A DNA stretch of 64,000 bases from Lytechinus pictus (lineage: Eukaryota > Echinodermata > Echinoidea > Temnopleuroida > Toxopneustidae). The first letter of the stretch is position 1; every line of letters starts with the position of its first letter. The stretch spans positions 3,797,001-3,861,000 of the forward strand of contig NC_087258.1 of the NCBI RefSeq assembly GCF_037042905.1, in the 5' to 3' direction. The position numbers and the translations under genes are program-made. Of the stretch, positions 42,451 to 52,627 are shown piece by piece. Under the pieces are notes generated by a model, which had not been told where the DNA came from, made no database searches, and worked only from the letters and a program-made list of their open reading frames with translations.

Positions 42451-44230
42451 CATGCACTGTCATGCATGAATGATTTTAGAAAATGAAATAAGAGGTACAC
42501 AATAATGCATCATGGACAACATGTCTACCAAATCGGAATAAATTTGGATGAGGAGCGGAGGCAGGGGAGGACTAACAAAAATTACATGTTAATCAAAGTG
42601 GATTTTGGTACATTTTGCCCTCCATAGGAAGTTACATTCTCGAGTCAAACAGATTTCGTCCATTTTTAGACCATATGGCCGCTCAACAAAGAGAGAGAAG
42701 GGAGAGAAAGACACAGAGAGAGTGATATGAATAAGCATACAAATTTCCCTGACAGTTCATTAACGTATCTCAGTGTAAAGAATGAAGCAGAACGATGTGC
42801 ATGCATAAAACGTTATGCCATAGACATTGTGTACAATTCTGTTGTTGATAATGTGTGCATTGTGAGTAGTATACCATGTGTTCAGATTGGCTTATCTTGA
42901 AATTTTCTGTTGTAACCTATGTCGTATTTGGTATCACTGGATAGAGCATTCCCATGCGGTGACATTGATACCACTTTTATTTGTGCGCAAGCAATAGACC
43001 GGAAGTAAATGCCATATAAAGAAAGACATTAAAAATGACAGTTTTGCACAATAATCTTAAGCTGACGTCAGCTCTGTGTCAGTTTCTGTTACAAAAGGTT
43101 GACGAACGGTTGAAGTATATATCAATACTCATATCTGACAAATTAGAAAGGATAAGCTTCAAAAATAAGGAAATAAGAGCAAGTTGAAGTTGTGGTGGCA
43201 TTATAGTGCATTTTTGCGTATTTTGCTGATTTTCGGGAGCATTTTTCAGATATTTTGTCAGTGGTAAGCTATATATTTTTCTAAATGGCATGAAAGGGCA
43301 TATCTTGAACACCCTAAATTTAAAAAAGGGTACGGGTTTGGCCATGCATGACGCAATGAGGAGCATTCAAAGGTAAGCGTTTTTGAAAATTTAGAGGGCG
43401 CTATTTCAAAAACGGAAGGTCAGTGATGCGTAAAAACTATCTCGAATGTATGATATGGTACCAGTATCAACACTTGAAAATATGAGCTCAAAATGAATAA
43501 AAACAAGAAAGTTATGGCCATATTACGATTTTTTGACTTTACATTTCAATAAATATGAATTTTTTGAAGGAAGGCTATTTCGAATTTCAATTTAGGACAT
43601 GAAGATGGCATTTTGAAGGTCAAGTTATACGTCGCAGATGATGGAGCAACTCTTTGACTATCTATAGCAATTTGTTAGAAGTCTGTGGCATGCAGGATGC
43701 GGGAGTTAGGACGAGATTAGTAATGGTATGCAAATGGACTTGAAATTTACAAAATGGCGTTAAACAAATGGGATTTTGTGGAAGAAGAAGAAGAAGACGA
43801 CGGAATAGGAATACGGAACAAGAACAATGCATTGTCGCCATTGGGCGTCAATGCAAAAAGACATCTAAGGATAATATTTAAAAATATTATCAGCATTTAT
43901 AGCACTTCGTCCTTCTCTATGTCCTAAAAAAGCTATAAAAAAAACCCAACAATATGAGGATAATGTGAAAAAGAAAAATATAAACTGCATTTATCGCCAA
44001 GACCAACAAAAATGTCGGATTCTCCATCTCCTAAAATACTACATCTATAATAATAATACATCTCCTAAAAATCGGCAGAGTACGAGTGTGGTGGTGAATT
44101 GATACTGCGACTACCCTCGCTCGGCGACGTACATGCCCATGCCCCAGCCTGGCCCCGGCGCTGGCCGGTGCATACATTGGTGGTTACGATGCAAGTTTTC
44201 TCTGTATGTAACGTGCACACAGGCATCGGT
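42451..44230. other. Intergenic sequence, no supported gene
   Basis: AT-rich. The stretch 43080-43720 has the look of old repeat sequence but no matching copy in the window. A short (GAA)n run is at about 43777-43795. A CpG-richer patch at 44100-44230 precedes the second 185-bp repeat; its ORF is unsupported. Confidence 0.4.
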
Positions 44231-44232
44231 GA

Positions 44233-44416
44233 AGCGGAGCAGCGAAATGAGATTTCTCTCGGCCGTGCGAATTACGTAACATTACGTCGCATGTCTCTCA
44301 GCTTGAGCCTGAATCTCGGAGAGATATTTACGACAACTGATCGAGACCACCTGTTCTTTTAACCTTCAGGCGTGAATTTTAAATCCAGCGGGGGATCTCC
44401 CTCTTCAAAGGGCTTA
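44233..44416 (+). repeat. Direct repeat of about 185 bp, copy 2
   Basis: Second copy of the sequence at 41077-41263, 3.16 kb downstream and in the same orientation. The flanks on both sides differ from copy 1. Confidence 0.8.
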
Positions 44417-44877
44417 AAGAAAAAACGTTTTAATATTCACTTTATGTGCATGTTAAAGTCAAGTGTAGCTTATATGTTTTATTATTCTTCAGTTGATAAC
44501 ATCTTCTATTTTGTTAGATATGCCATTAGATACATTACATATATAGAAGCCCTATGCACCTGTCCCTCACTGCAAATGCAGCGAGCTTGCGATACAGAAC
44601 TGGGATTTAGGTCTGTTAGCACCATTTTCCAACTCAGATGAGCGATTCAGAATTCGCAGAATCATTTTTTTTTAGGTATTTAAAAAAAAAATAGATTTCT
44701 TTGGTTAATGTTTGCATTTTAAGCCAAGACGAAACTTATACCAATTTTGGTCCTACACACTCTTTGTGATAATTGGAGGCATCATACCTCTGGACATTGA
44801 AATTTGTTGATCTTTTAAAAAAGGGATTAGTCTTCCCGGCCAATGCTGGATACTGCCCTCAGACGTGATTTTGTCAT

Positions 44878-45479
44878 CTACGTCAGAGATCCCTCAGATG
44901 ACTTAGGCTTGGCTTTTGAGGACCTCAAAACCCTCGCCTCGAACACCTCACTAGAAACTGACTCTCGGTCAGATTTGCAAGGTAGCTGAATGGATGCCTT
45001 GTGAAGCTTCTCCGCGAGGCTGCGTGTCATAGGCATGTTGATCGTCCTGCGTCCTACGGACGTTTCGGTTGATTTGGCTGCCGACACGCTTGAATCCATA
45101 GCCTCCGGCTGTGGGTTCACCTTGCTCATGTGAAACGATGGTTGAACAGTCTGATTTGTTGCATCAATGAGCCACATGCTTGATCTCTTTAGTAGTTCCA
45201 GCTTCTGCTGTGTAGTATGCACCAAACTTCTTTCAGTGCACTAGATGTCATAACGAAAATATGAGTAAAGCTGAAAATGGCACAAATTTCTGTGGCAAGA
45301 TTGATTTTTGTACGATTCCTGCCAGCGCTGTACAAAGTACATGTCCATGAGTTCCTCCGAGTCAATATTGTGCAGCCTTGCTGAGAGGGCCATCTTTTGC
45401 CATAAACACCTTGGTTAGCTTTGATGTTTATTTGTGGGCGTTGATATCTAGTAATGCTATTGGACCCTCCTGAATACAA
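44878..45479 (-). pseudogene. Decayed transposon-type ORF, unassigned
   Basis: Two minus-strand frames overlap near 45190-45225. In the interrupted reading one finds ALSARLHNIDSEELMDMYFV, QRWQES and, after frame changes, LVHTTQQKLELLKRSSMWLI and DATNQTV, followed by a low-complexity Ser/Lys-rich tail. The WQ..LL..(F/W)(L/I)DAT(Y/N)xT arrangement recalls a catalytic-Asp block of DDE-type proteins in unnamed deuterostome transposons, but this is weak. Confidence 0.3.
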
Positions 45480-46140
45480 ATGATGCTGGGTCAGTGCGAG
45501 CTATTGGACAGGCAGTGGAAGTGTCCTACCAATTGTCGTCCTTAATTATTTCAAACTCAAAGAAATAATACAAATAATGTATAATATAACAGAAAATACA
45601 TATTTAATGAAGAAAAGAAATGTATGTGTTAAATGAAATGAATGTACATGTAGAAATTTAAGGCAAAATCCAAATTTGTATTGATAATTCGAATAAGAAT
45701 TGGACCTGATATACAACTATTGATGAATATGTACGACATGGAACCTAATTGAAATATTATTACATTGTCGCATGGGCTATCAGGAAATAAGAGCACAGTA
45801 TTAGCGTCTAAAAAATTCATGTAAGATGAATATTCCCTGAGCCTATAAAAAATATAAAAAACCATCCATCGAATACAAACCTGGTTTCATCTCTTCATCA
45901 GCTTAATCCAGGGCTTCTTTTCCTTAATGCCCTATTAAGTATGCGTCTCCTCCTTGTTCTGATCAAACTTACCCCGATGCTTACCCTCTTTATCCTGTGT
46001 TTATCTTCCATCTGCAAACAAATGGTTGTGTGAATTCCCATTTTGAGATTTAGTTTTTTGAAAATTCTGTAGCGACTAGACTCTGCGCCACAGTTGATCT
46101 CAAGGCCTGCAAGGTTGACTACAGTGCGAACAACATTTGG
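45480..46140. other. Intergenic sequence, nothing recognised
   Basis: AT-rich with no supported exon. It may be the decayed pol portion expected after the gag on the minus strand, but no RT, protease or integrase motif can be read. Confidence 0.35.
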
Positions 46141-46148
46141 ACCTCTCC

Positions 46149-46770
46149 TTAGGTGTTTAGGACACCTCTTTCAGATGAGAACATCAAAGCTCTCATTCTG
46201 CTTCTGGTGACACTTGCTTGCATCACTCGCATACTGCTGTTCAGAATTTTTTTTTTTTGCCAATGTGCCATGTCTGGCGTCCTGGAAATTTCTGGCTCAT
46301 TATGGTACTGATTAAAATGAAACCAACAACTTGTCGCAAATTCCGCATACAATTTTGTTGCGGAGCATCTCTCCTTCCAACTCTTGGTAGTCACAGTCTG
46401 ATATCAGTGCTTTCAGATCCGTCAAGTATGCACTGAATGTTTCATCACTACGTTGATTGCGAGAGTTAAATAAATATCTGACGACTGACATGTTCTTTCT
46501 AGGTTGACAGTAGTCACCAAACTTCTTCTTGAGAGGCTCTACCTTTCTGACTTCAGCCGACTCAAACTCACACGTCTTCAAAATTCTCTGTGCTGTCGCT
46601 CCCGCGACGTGAAGAAAATTAGCATATCGCACATCATCTCCTTTCTTGCTCAGTTCAGTTGCTGTTTCATAAAGTTCATAAGCACTAAGCCAGTCCTTCC
46701 AATTTGTAGCTCTACATTTCCTTGGAAGCTAAGGGGTCCTGGGGTTTCAACCCTGCCATTTTTGCTAAGA
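46149..46770 (-). pseudogene. Gypsy-type gag fragment
   Basis: The minus-strand frame reads ATNWKDWLSAYELYETATEL, SKKGDDVRYANFLHVAGATA, then KKKFGDYCQPRKNMSVVRYL, FNSRNQRSDETFSAYLTDLK, LISDCDYQELEGEMLRNKIV and CGICDKL. The series W..W...YE.Y..AT, F..YC.PRKN....RY.FN.R.Q...E.F..Y, L...C.Y..L..E..R..IVCGI is the Ty3/gypsy capsid pattern. The nucleocapsid CCHC knuckles have decayed. A few bases upstream of the start lies the tRNA primer site. Confidence 0.85.
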
Positions 46771-46784
46771 AAAGTTATCACCAA

Positions 46785-46796
46785 CTTCTGACACCA
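46785..46796 (-). promoter_or_regulatory. Primer binding site (tRNA-Leu type) of the gypsy element
   Basis: TGGTGTCAGAAG on the minus strand directly abuts the inner LTR edge (..CTTCACA) at 46797. It is complementary to a tRNA 3' end ..CTTCTGACACCA, which is the tRNA-Leu type. The position between LTR and gag is right for minus-strand initiation. Confidence 0.8.
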
Positions 46797-46913
46797 TGTG
46801 AAGTATTCATATACTTATTAGACACTGGTATCAGCCACATGTCTGTAACTATAAGAGAGACAAAGAAGACGCCTGACTCAGGAGATGTGCAGAGTAAGAG
46901 TGAGGGTTTATTG
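46797..46913 (-). mobile_element. Truncated LTR (R-U5 side) of a gypsy element, minus orientation
   Basis: Contains AATAAACCCTCACTC (polyA signal region) and ends ..GAATACTTCACA against the primer site. It is nearly identical over 117 bp to the inverted 3' part of the LTR at 47184-47437. The U3 part is missing or replaced beyond 46913. Confidence 0.78.
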
Positions 46914-47172
46914 TTACACATGTTGTTTGTTACAGCAAATTGCACCATAAGGTTCACAAACTTTTGGCAAAATTTTGGATTTAGACAGTTTATACCAAGT
47001 GATCCTAAAATGGCTTTAGAAATTGTCCCTGAATGATTTATTTGTCATTGCAATTGGTTTTTAAATAGTTCCCTAAGGCTAAAAATTGTTCAGTAATGCC
47101 TCATTTCAAGTTAATTATAGCTACTTAAATAATCCAACCTGTCATTATTTATTTACACAAGCCCTTCTTGTT

Positions 47173-47183
47173 AAAGGGGAAGA
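47173..47183 (+). promoter_or_regulatory. Polypurine tract of a gypsy element
   Basis: AAAGGGGAAGA immediately precedes the TG start of the LTR at 47184, as expected for plus-strand priming. Confidence 0.75.
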
Positions 47184-47437
47184 TGTGATGTATTGCTTTT
47201 AAATCCATACCAAGTATATGAGTGGCACCCCTCACACTCGTAGGCATGCTGCCCAACTTGATGATGTAACAATCACTCTCTTTGTCTACTGGAACCAAGG
47301 AAAGCCCAGAGAGGCTGTGTCAATAAACCCTCACTCTTACTCTGCACATCTCCTGAGTCAGACGTTTTCTTTGTCTCTCTTATAGTTACAGACACGTGGC
47401 TGCCACCAGTGTCTAATAAGTATATGAATACTTCACA
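47184..47437 (+). mobile_element. 254-bp LTR (3' LTR, plus orientation)
   Basis: Starts TGTGATGTATTGC after a polypurine tract and ends ATACTTCACA, that is TG..CA ends. A polyA signal AATAAA lies at 47322-47327. Its last 117 bp match the minus-strand LTR remnant at 46797-46913. Its own internal region is barely present: only about 260 bp lie between the two LTR pieces, with no recognisable pol. It therefore belongs to a second, deleted element. Confidence 0.82.
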
Positions 47438-47524
47438 AAAACAATTCAAGATATTCTTTTCTTTTCTCTTCAGCAAGTGTTTGCTATCAGTAACAAAGAT
47501 TTGTTCAGTTTTGATATCATGATC

Positions 47525-47721
47525 CACATTTACGGTAGAAATTGGTATTTATATTCAACCACTTGAATGTCTGCTGTTGACAGGTTCTTCCCTTTCAAGA
47601 AGTGCACAGTTGCACACTTTTTATGAGGATCCAATGTCCACAATTCTTCCAACTGGAGGGACTTTTGTCTTTGAGGAGAAGACAGAAATCCAGTCCCATC
47701 TGCAGGCATTTTGAGCTGCAA
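47525..47721 (-). pseudogene. Unrecognised ORF fragment
   Basis: The minus-strand frame PADGTGFLSSPQRQKSLQLE, then LWTLDPHKKCATVHFLKGK and STADIQVVEYKYQFLP, continues towards 47437 (VDHDIKTEQIFVTDSKHLLK) and is cut there by the LTR. Its place between decayed exons of the THAP-associated locus suggests a further exon. No family is recognised. Confidence 0.3.
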
Positions 47722-47959
47722 AATTCAGAAGAAACGAGTAGTGTTTTTTGTTTCTATTTCTGTTAATCTCTTCATGTAGTTTTTATCAAACATATTTCAA
47801 GTTTGCGATTTCAGTGCAAGCCTATACAAGGCCCTGTGAATTAAATATTGATATTTTGAATTTATTTAGAAATGATAATGGTTTTAATTGTTTCAAAATT
47901 ATATTTCTTAGAATATGAAACTTATATTCAGATAAAAGTTTAATGTGAAATTATAAGTA

Positions 47960-48335
47960 CCAACTGAAACTGTACATTCTTGGGTCTTGGGCGAGAGAAG
48001 ACTGATTTTCCCATTGGCTTATCTGGGTGAGCTTTTTTATATTGTCTGTAAAGCACGCCAACAGGTCAGTCCAGAACATGGAGAGGTTTGCCAGTTTCGG
48101 AAGTAATCTGCCATAACATACATGTACAATTTCATCAAAATATTTAAAACAAATCATTCTTAATCAATACAACATAGAATAGCAAAATTTGACAAAATCA
48201 TTTATTACATGTTCATGCAAAAATGTTTACCTACTTTTTGTTCAGTGGGCAAGGTGTCTATAATTTTTATAGTTCAGGGGGTACTGTACATGTGCTTTCT
48301 TCCTGTACCATGAAATTTCGTTGTCTTAACTATTC
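47960..48335 (-). pseudogene. Decayed exon pair of THAP-associated protein, copy 2
   Basis: In minus sense, a piece DNEISWYRKK near 48325 is followed by SETGKPLHVLD, an in-frame TGA, then PVGVLYRQYKKAHPDKP and MGKSVFSRPRPKNVQFQL before a possible donor near 47962. The (Y)xxYKxxxPDxxxGxSxFxxxRPKNV block is typical of uncharacterised, transposon-associated proteins of marine invertebrates. The whole segment is duplicated at 48783-49060. The stop indicates decay. Confidence 0.5.
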
Positions 48336-48339
48336 CTTT

Positions 48340-48770
48340 CTAGACCTCTTCCGAAAAGATCTTCCCACAGAAATTCAGTCAAAATGCAGTCCATCATGAG
48401 CAAAAAATTGTGAAGAAAAATTAGAAAAAATTCCAAAAAGAGGTAGACAGAGAGTAGAGATGAAGATTGTACAGTAGCTCACAGTCCCAAACAGGGTAGA
48501 ATGGCACCAAAAATCATTTTAGACAAGGGATACTTATCCTAAACAGTCGTATACAATTTTGTATAGGATTTTTTGTCCCATTCCCAGACACTATTTGACA
48601 GATTATTTGTTCCAGCATGCAACAAAACGACTTCCATGTCATTAACATAAAAAATATCATTTTCTTTAATAAATGTCCTTTAAGATGATACAGTGCCTCT
48701 AGGTAAGACAAAAACTTTACAATTAATATCTCGGTTGTCTTGTAGACTTCGAACAATGGATTCACCATAT
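48340..48770 (-). pseudogene. SGNH-hydrolase-like ORF remnant, copy A
   Basis: Nearly the same sequence as 51610-52110, with deletions. It encodes pieces such as VKFLSYLEALYHLKGH and MLMTWKSFCC in one frame, and the hydrolase reading in another. It sits between the two exon-block copies (47960-48335 and 48783-49060), so it was inserted or duplicated there later. Confidence 0.5.
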
Positions 48771-48782
48771 ATATACATTAGA

Positions 48783-49060
48783 GGTTTAAAAGCATGCCAA
48801 CAGGTCAGTCCAGTACATGGAGAGGTTTGCCAGTTTGGAAGTAATCTGCCATAACATTTTCATCAAAATGTTTACACAAATCTTTTATCAATGACAACAT
48901 AGAAGAGCAAAATTTGACAATATATTACATGCACAAAAATGTTTACCTTCTTGGTCTTCAGAGGACAAGGTGTCCATAATTTCTTTAGTTCGGTGGTACA
49001 TACTTTCTTCCTGTACCACAAGGTTGCATTGTCATATAAATTCAAAATAGGCAAACATGT
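48783..49060 (-). pseudogene. Decayed exon pair of THAP-associated protein, copy 1
   Basis: In minus sense it reads LYDNATLWYRKKVCTTELKK and LWTPCPLKTKK, with a donor-like AAG|GTAAAC. Then comes ADYFQTGKPLHVLD with the same in-frame TGA as the sister copy. Similarity to 48050-48335 is clear over about 270 bp. The stop shared by both copies shows that the mutation predates the duplication, unless the frame choice is wrong. Confidence 0.45.
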
Positions 49061-49605
49061 ATCATTTCACACTATGCATAGGGATTTGTGAGGAAACCGT
49101 TTGAATTGATGTAGACTACATGTATATTTTTACAGTCACAGTAACTCACACAAACTTCTGTTTGCCAAAGATCCAACACATCCAACCTGCTCCTCATAAA
49201 ATAAAATGTTGGTAAACTTAATAGCATAATTATCACAAGAGGGGAGGGGCCTGGCCTGGCTGGGGAGATGATCTTGCCTAATACTTGATCTTGTCTAAAA
49301 CTTGATCTTGTCTAAAACCTTTTTTTATTTTAGGAAAAGGCGGAGCACTTGAGAACAGACGAGGGTTCTCAAAACGGGTGAATGAATAGATCTTCTTGTT
49401 GAATAACAGCGTGCATAGTGTCGTAATCTTTCCAATCTTTTATCCCACATTCACCATGTTCTGCATCATCAATTTTGGCTTAATCTGCCAAAGAATACAA
49501 TTAATTTCTATTATCGATTACAGATCCAATGAATAAAACCGAGACAACTTACTTTGTGGATATTCTAAATCAGATAGATTTTCTACTACTGTTTTAGTGT
49601 TTGAT
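49061..49605. other. Presumed intron or spacer downstream of the THAP exon
   Basis: Contains a short tandem of CTTGATCTTGTCTAAAA at about 49276-49318. In minus sense AKIDDAEHGECGIKDWKDYD and TMHAVIQQEDLFIHPF (about 49385-49490) looks coding but is bounded by stops and does not join the THAP exon in phase. It is noted as a possible exon. Confidence 0.35.
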
Positions 49606-49611
49606 CCTTAC

Positions 49612-50268
49612 CTTTTTCCTCACACGGGCAGACATCTTCCTCTTCCCACCACCAGTGGCAAGACTCTTAGTCTTACTCATGCCACTGCCAGCATCAAGCT
49701 CTGGCTCTTCTTCAGCAAGGCCATGGATGTGGACTTCTGATATACTAGATGCACCTTGATCTAGTACTACTGATGGTGGCAATGTTGAACTTGTTGGAAT
49801 CTCCCCACCCGAGGGCGAGGCGCAGATTGCTCCCGTCTGTTGCATTGCCATTGTTGGGGCAGGCACAAACCACTTGGGTGGGAAAGGATGCTCAGCAACA
49901 ATGACAGTGGGGAAAGCATCCTTTTTTAGGTTAGGTGATTTTTTTCGTATTCCATGTTTATACATTTGCACTTCAGTGTATACGTAGTCCTCTTTCACGA
50001 AATGGCCACTGCACAAGTTAATATGTTTGTACGATCTGGCTTCAAACTTGCGTTTACGTTTGATGAACTCGATCCAGGACTTCTGGGTGCCGGTGAATCT
50101 TTCTCCTGGCTCTACTGGCATTTTCCCTGGCATCCGATGTACAAAAAACCCATCAAAGATGGTGTTGCTACAACCTCCTGCATTGCAGCGAGAGCCACAT
50201 TTTCTCTTCTTCCGTGCCGGCCCAGGGCCAGGCTCGCTGTCGCCGGCCGTCGACGACGGCACATCCAT
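49612..50268 (-). CDS. THAP zinc-finger domain protein, 5' exon
   Basis: The frame starts MDVPSSTAGDSEPGPGPARK and carries a THAP-type C2CH finger. KCGSRCNAGGCSNT supplies the first cysteines; FFVHRMPGK, a conserved Trp (SWIEFIKRKRKF), LCSGHF (C..H pair) and DAFPTV (the AVPTIF-like box) follow at roughly residues 23-122. Next come a Pro/Ser-rich linker, an acidic patch (AEEEPELDAGSG) and a basic tail (GGGKRKMSARVRKK). At 49611-49606 lies the donor GTAAGG, so the protein very probably continues; read-through adds only VRIKH. THAP fingers bind DNA and are common in domesticated P-element-like transposases. The start is the only ATG before the finger. Confidence 0.8.
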
Positions 50269-51619
50269 ACTCGAATCGAGATTTAACTTCTAAGTTATAA
50301 TTTATCGTTAGTTTAGAAGATAGCTAGCCTACGGCTACGTACCAAACAAAGGCAAGCCTCGGCTGCAGCTAGCTGCAGTACTACTTAGTTACTACTGACT
50401 GAGTACTAGTACGTCTAGGCCTACTGTTATACAAAGTTGGAAAAAAAAAATCAAGTCCACGACGTCCAGGCAGAGTCTTTTCCTTCACTCAAAAAATCGG
50501 CTTCCCATGTACTTACAAAGAAGTGAAATAAACTCCGTATATAACAAAAATACGTCCGTAACAATAATTTCAGCATCAATTCACGATCACGAGCAGCATG
50601 CAATAGCAGACGATAAGCAACGACGGTAGTGAAACATGTGGAATAGAGACGCGCTCGTTCTGTTAGATTGAATATTGATCTCCTTCTTCTGACAAAATTA
50701 CGAAATTTGAGGATTTCGTTATTCATGTAAAAATATGTAATTAAACATGATTAATTTTGAAATTATGTTTAACACCTTTATTAATAAAATATTTCAGATA
50801 AATTAAAATAAGAAAGAAAATACATGTATCAACCCCAACATGCGTAGTTCGATACTGAGATGTAAACAAACCAGCTCGATGCGGCCGAGACACATATGCG
50901 CTGCACGTGCAGCTAGCCGGCTTTGTGTACAAATGTTGTTGTGAAACCATTTCACCAGCACCAAGCCCCATATCGCCTCCATCGTATAAAACATTTGTTA
51001 TGAAGGACCGCAATAAGGTAGACTTCGATTTCAATTCATCCATCCTCTAATATAAATTACTTCATAAATCAATAGTAATATAACTGACTAACATTTTTCG
51101 TAAAGTGTAAAAATATCCAAATTTGCCGAGCATTAATTGCCATGGCCTTGCTCATTGGCATTGGCATTGGCATTGCAGTGCCTGGGGAGGTAAAGTGTAG
51201 TCTAGAATATCTAGATTTATTCAGAGATTATATCTTAATAGAATTGTATCCTCACTAAAAGTGGATCTATCCTTTTTCTTCATAATGTTATTTCGCAGCA
51301 AATGTTATTATTTCCGTTCGCTTGACCATATAAATGTAAGTCAATGTAGGAGAAAAGTTGCAATGCACACACATAGTCAATATCCACACAGGGACAACAC
51401 CAGTACATTGAACACGAAGTGACGTCATAAAAAATCACCAATTTCGCGGACGTAATTCTGTGCTCCGGAGCATTCAGAGAGAGAACTCTGAGTATCGATT
51501 ATCTGACTTTCATCGGGTTCCATGATGAATGAGTACACCATCATGTTCTCCTGATTTTCAGCTTTAATTTCATATATAATTTGCCATATTTTGTGATTTT
51601 CAATATATTTCTCCTTTAA
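50269..51619 (-). promoter_or_regulatory. 5' flank of the THAP gene, sharing two blocks with the 12.8-14.8 kb foldback
   Basis: 50440-50750 matches 13310-13620 (CAGACAGAGTCT, CAGACGATA, CGTTCTGTTAGAT and TTACGAAA words in the same order). 51420-51619 matches 14586-14787, including GACGTCATAAAAAATC, TTTCGCGGACGTAATTCTG and CATTCAGAGAGAGAAC, ending in the transposon-end sequence TCAATATATTTCTCCTTTAA. The patch at 50290-50420 with repeated GCAGCTAGC is non-coding. This flank may be the left part of a transposon that contains the THAP gene, or a later insertion. Short ORFs at 50451-51043 are unsupported. Confidence 0.5.
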
Positions 51620-52410
51620 CTATTCCTTTCTTGACCTCTTCTGAAAAGATCTTCTTTCCAAAGAAGTTCAAATGCAGTCCATCATAAGCAAAAAGATCAT
51701 CATAATCACAAATTATCATCATAAGCACAAATTGTGAAGAAAAATCCAAGAAATAACATTTCCAAAAAGAAGTAGACAGAGAGTGGAGATGAAGATTGTA
51801 GAAAAGACTAGCTTGGTACAATAGCTCACAGTTCCAACAGGGAAGAATGGCACGAAAAATCATTTTAGACCAGGGATACTTATCGTACTGTATACAATTC
51901 TGTATAGGATTTCTAATCCTAGTCCCGGACACTACTTGACAGATTATTTGTTCCAGAATGCAACAAAACGACTTCCATGTCATCAACATAAAAAATATCT
52001 TTTTCTTTAATTTATGTCCTTTAAGATGATACAGTGCCTCCAGGTAAGACAAAAACTTTACAATTAAGTTGTCTTGTAGCCCTCGAACAATGGAGTCATT
52101 ATATTTATGCACTTGACCCCGAAGCAATGCCTTTTGGCATTTCCTCCTCCTAGTTAACTCTGACTTCCAGTTCCGTAGATTGCTTTTTTAGCAATTTCTC
52201 CCACTCAACTAACTTGTTCTCCAATTTCTCCAGATTATCTTTTGAAGCTGTCTTTCCCTCTGGTCCAAAACGCTGATATTTTGTTTCAGATTCTCTTCTT
52301 GAACTCCCTTTCCAGCTCCTCTGCAGTACTGCTATCGTTTTTTCTTTTGTTATTCACAGATGTATCCAGTTTTGTGTTACACCTGAGTTTTCAATTCATG
52401 AAAACAAGAT
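51610..52410 (-). pseudogene. SGNH/GDSL-hydrolase-like ORF with coiled-coil N-terminus (decayed), copy B
   Basis: Minus-strand pieces in order: NKRKNDSSTAEELERE (52340-52290), then frame-shifted ENLKQNISVLDQRERQLQ and LEKLENKLVEWEKLLKKQ, a heptad-like coiled coil. Then come LLRGQVHKYNDSIVRGLQDN (D-S of the block I GDS-type motif, about 52100), VDDMEVVLLHSGTNNL (block III GTNDL-like) and FAYDGLHLNFFGKKIFSEEV (the block V Asp-x-x-His). SGNH domains of this sort occur in ORF1 or gag-like proteins of some retroelements. Indels break the frame. Copy A at 48340-48770 is similar. Confidence 0.6.
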
Positions 52411-52627
52411 TTTTGGTGTTAGTTACGATTTCCATATTTGTGGTAAAATATATATTTCCTCCAATAAGATAACAAAGTAGTGGTGGCAGAGGTCTTTGTG
52501 CCAATAAAAGTTTTATTGAACTCAAATTTTAGAAAGTCTCTGTCTTGTTGTGATAAAGTAGACAATCAAGTATCATAAACATTACTGACCCTTACCAAAG
52601 CTTTATCTGCGCTTTGTTCTCCTGAGC
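52411..52627. other. Spacer, nothing recognised
   Basis: Short AT-rich spacer between the SGNH-type remnant and the next minus-strand ORF. Confidence 0.35.

Noticed and set aside
46218..46791. Plus-strand ORFs over the gag region
   Set aside because: Antisense shadows of the minus-strand gypsy gag reading.
49954..50293. Plus-strand ORFs of 110 and 88 codons
   Set aside because: Antisense shadows of the THAP exon.
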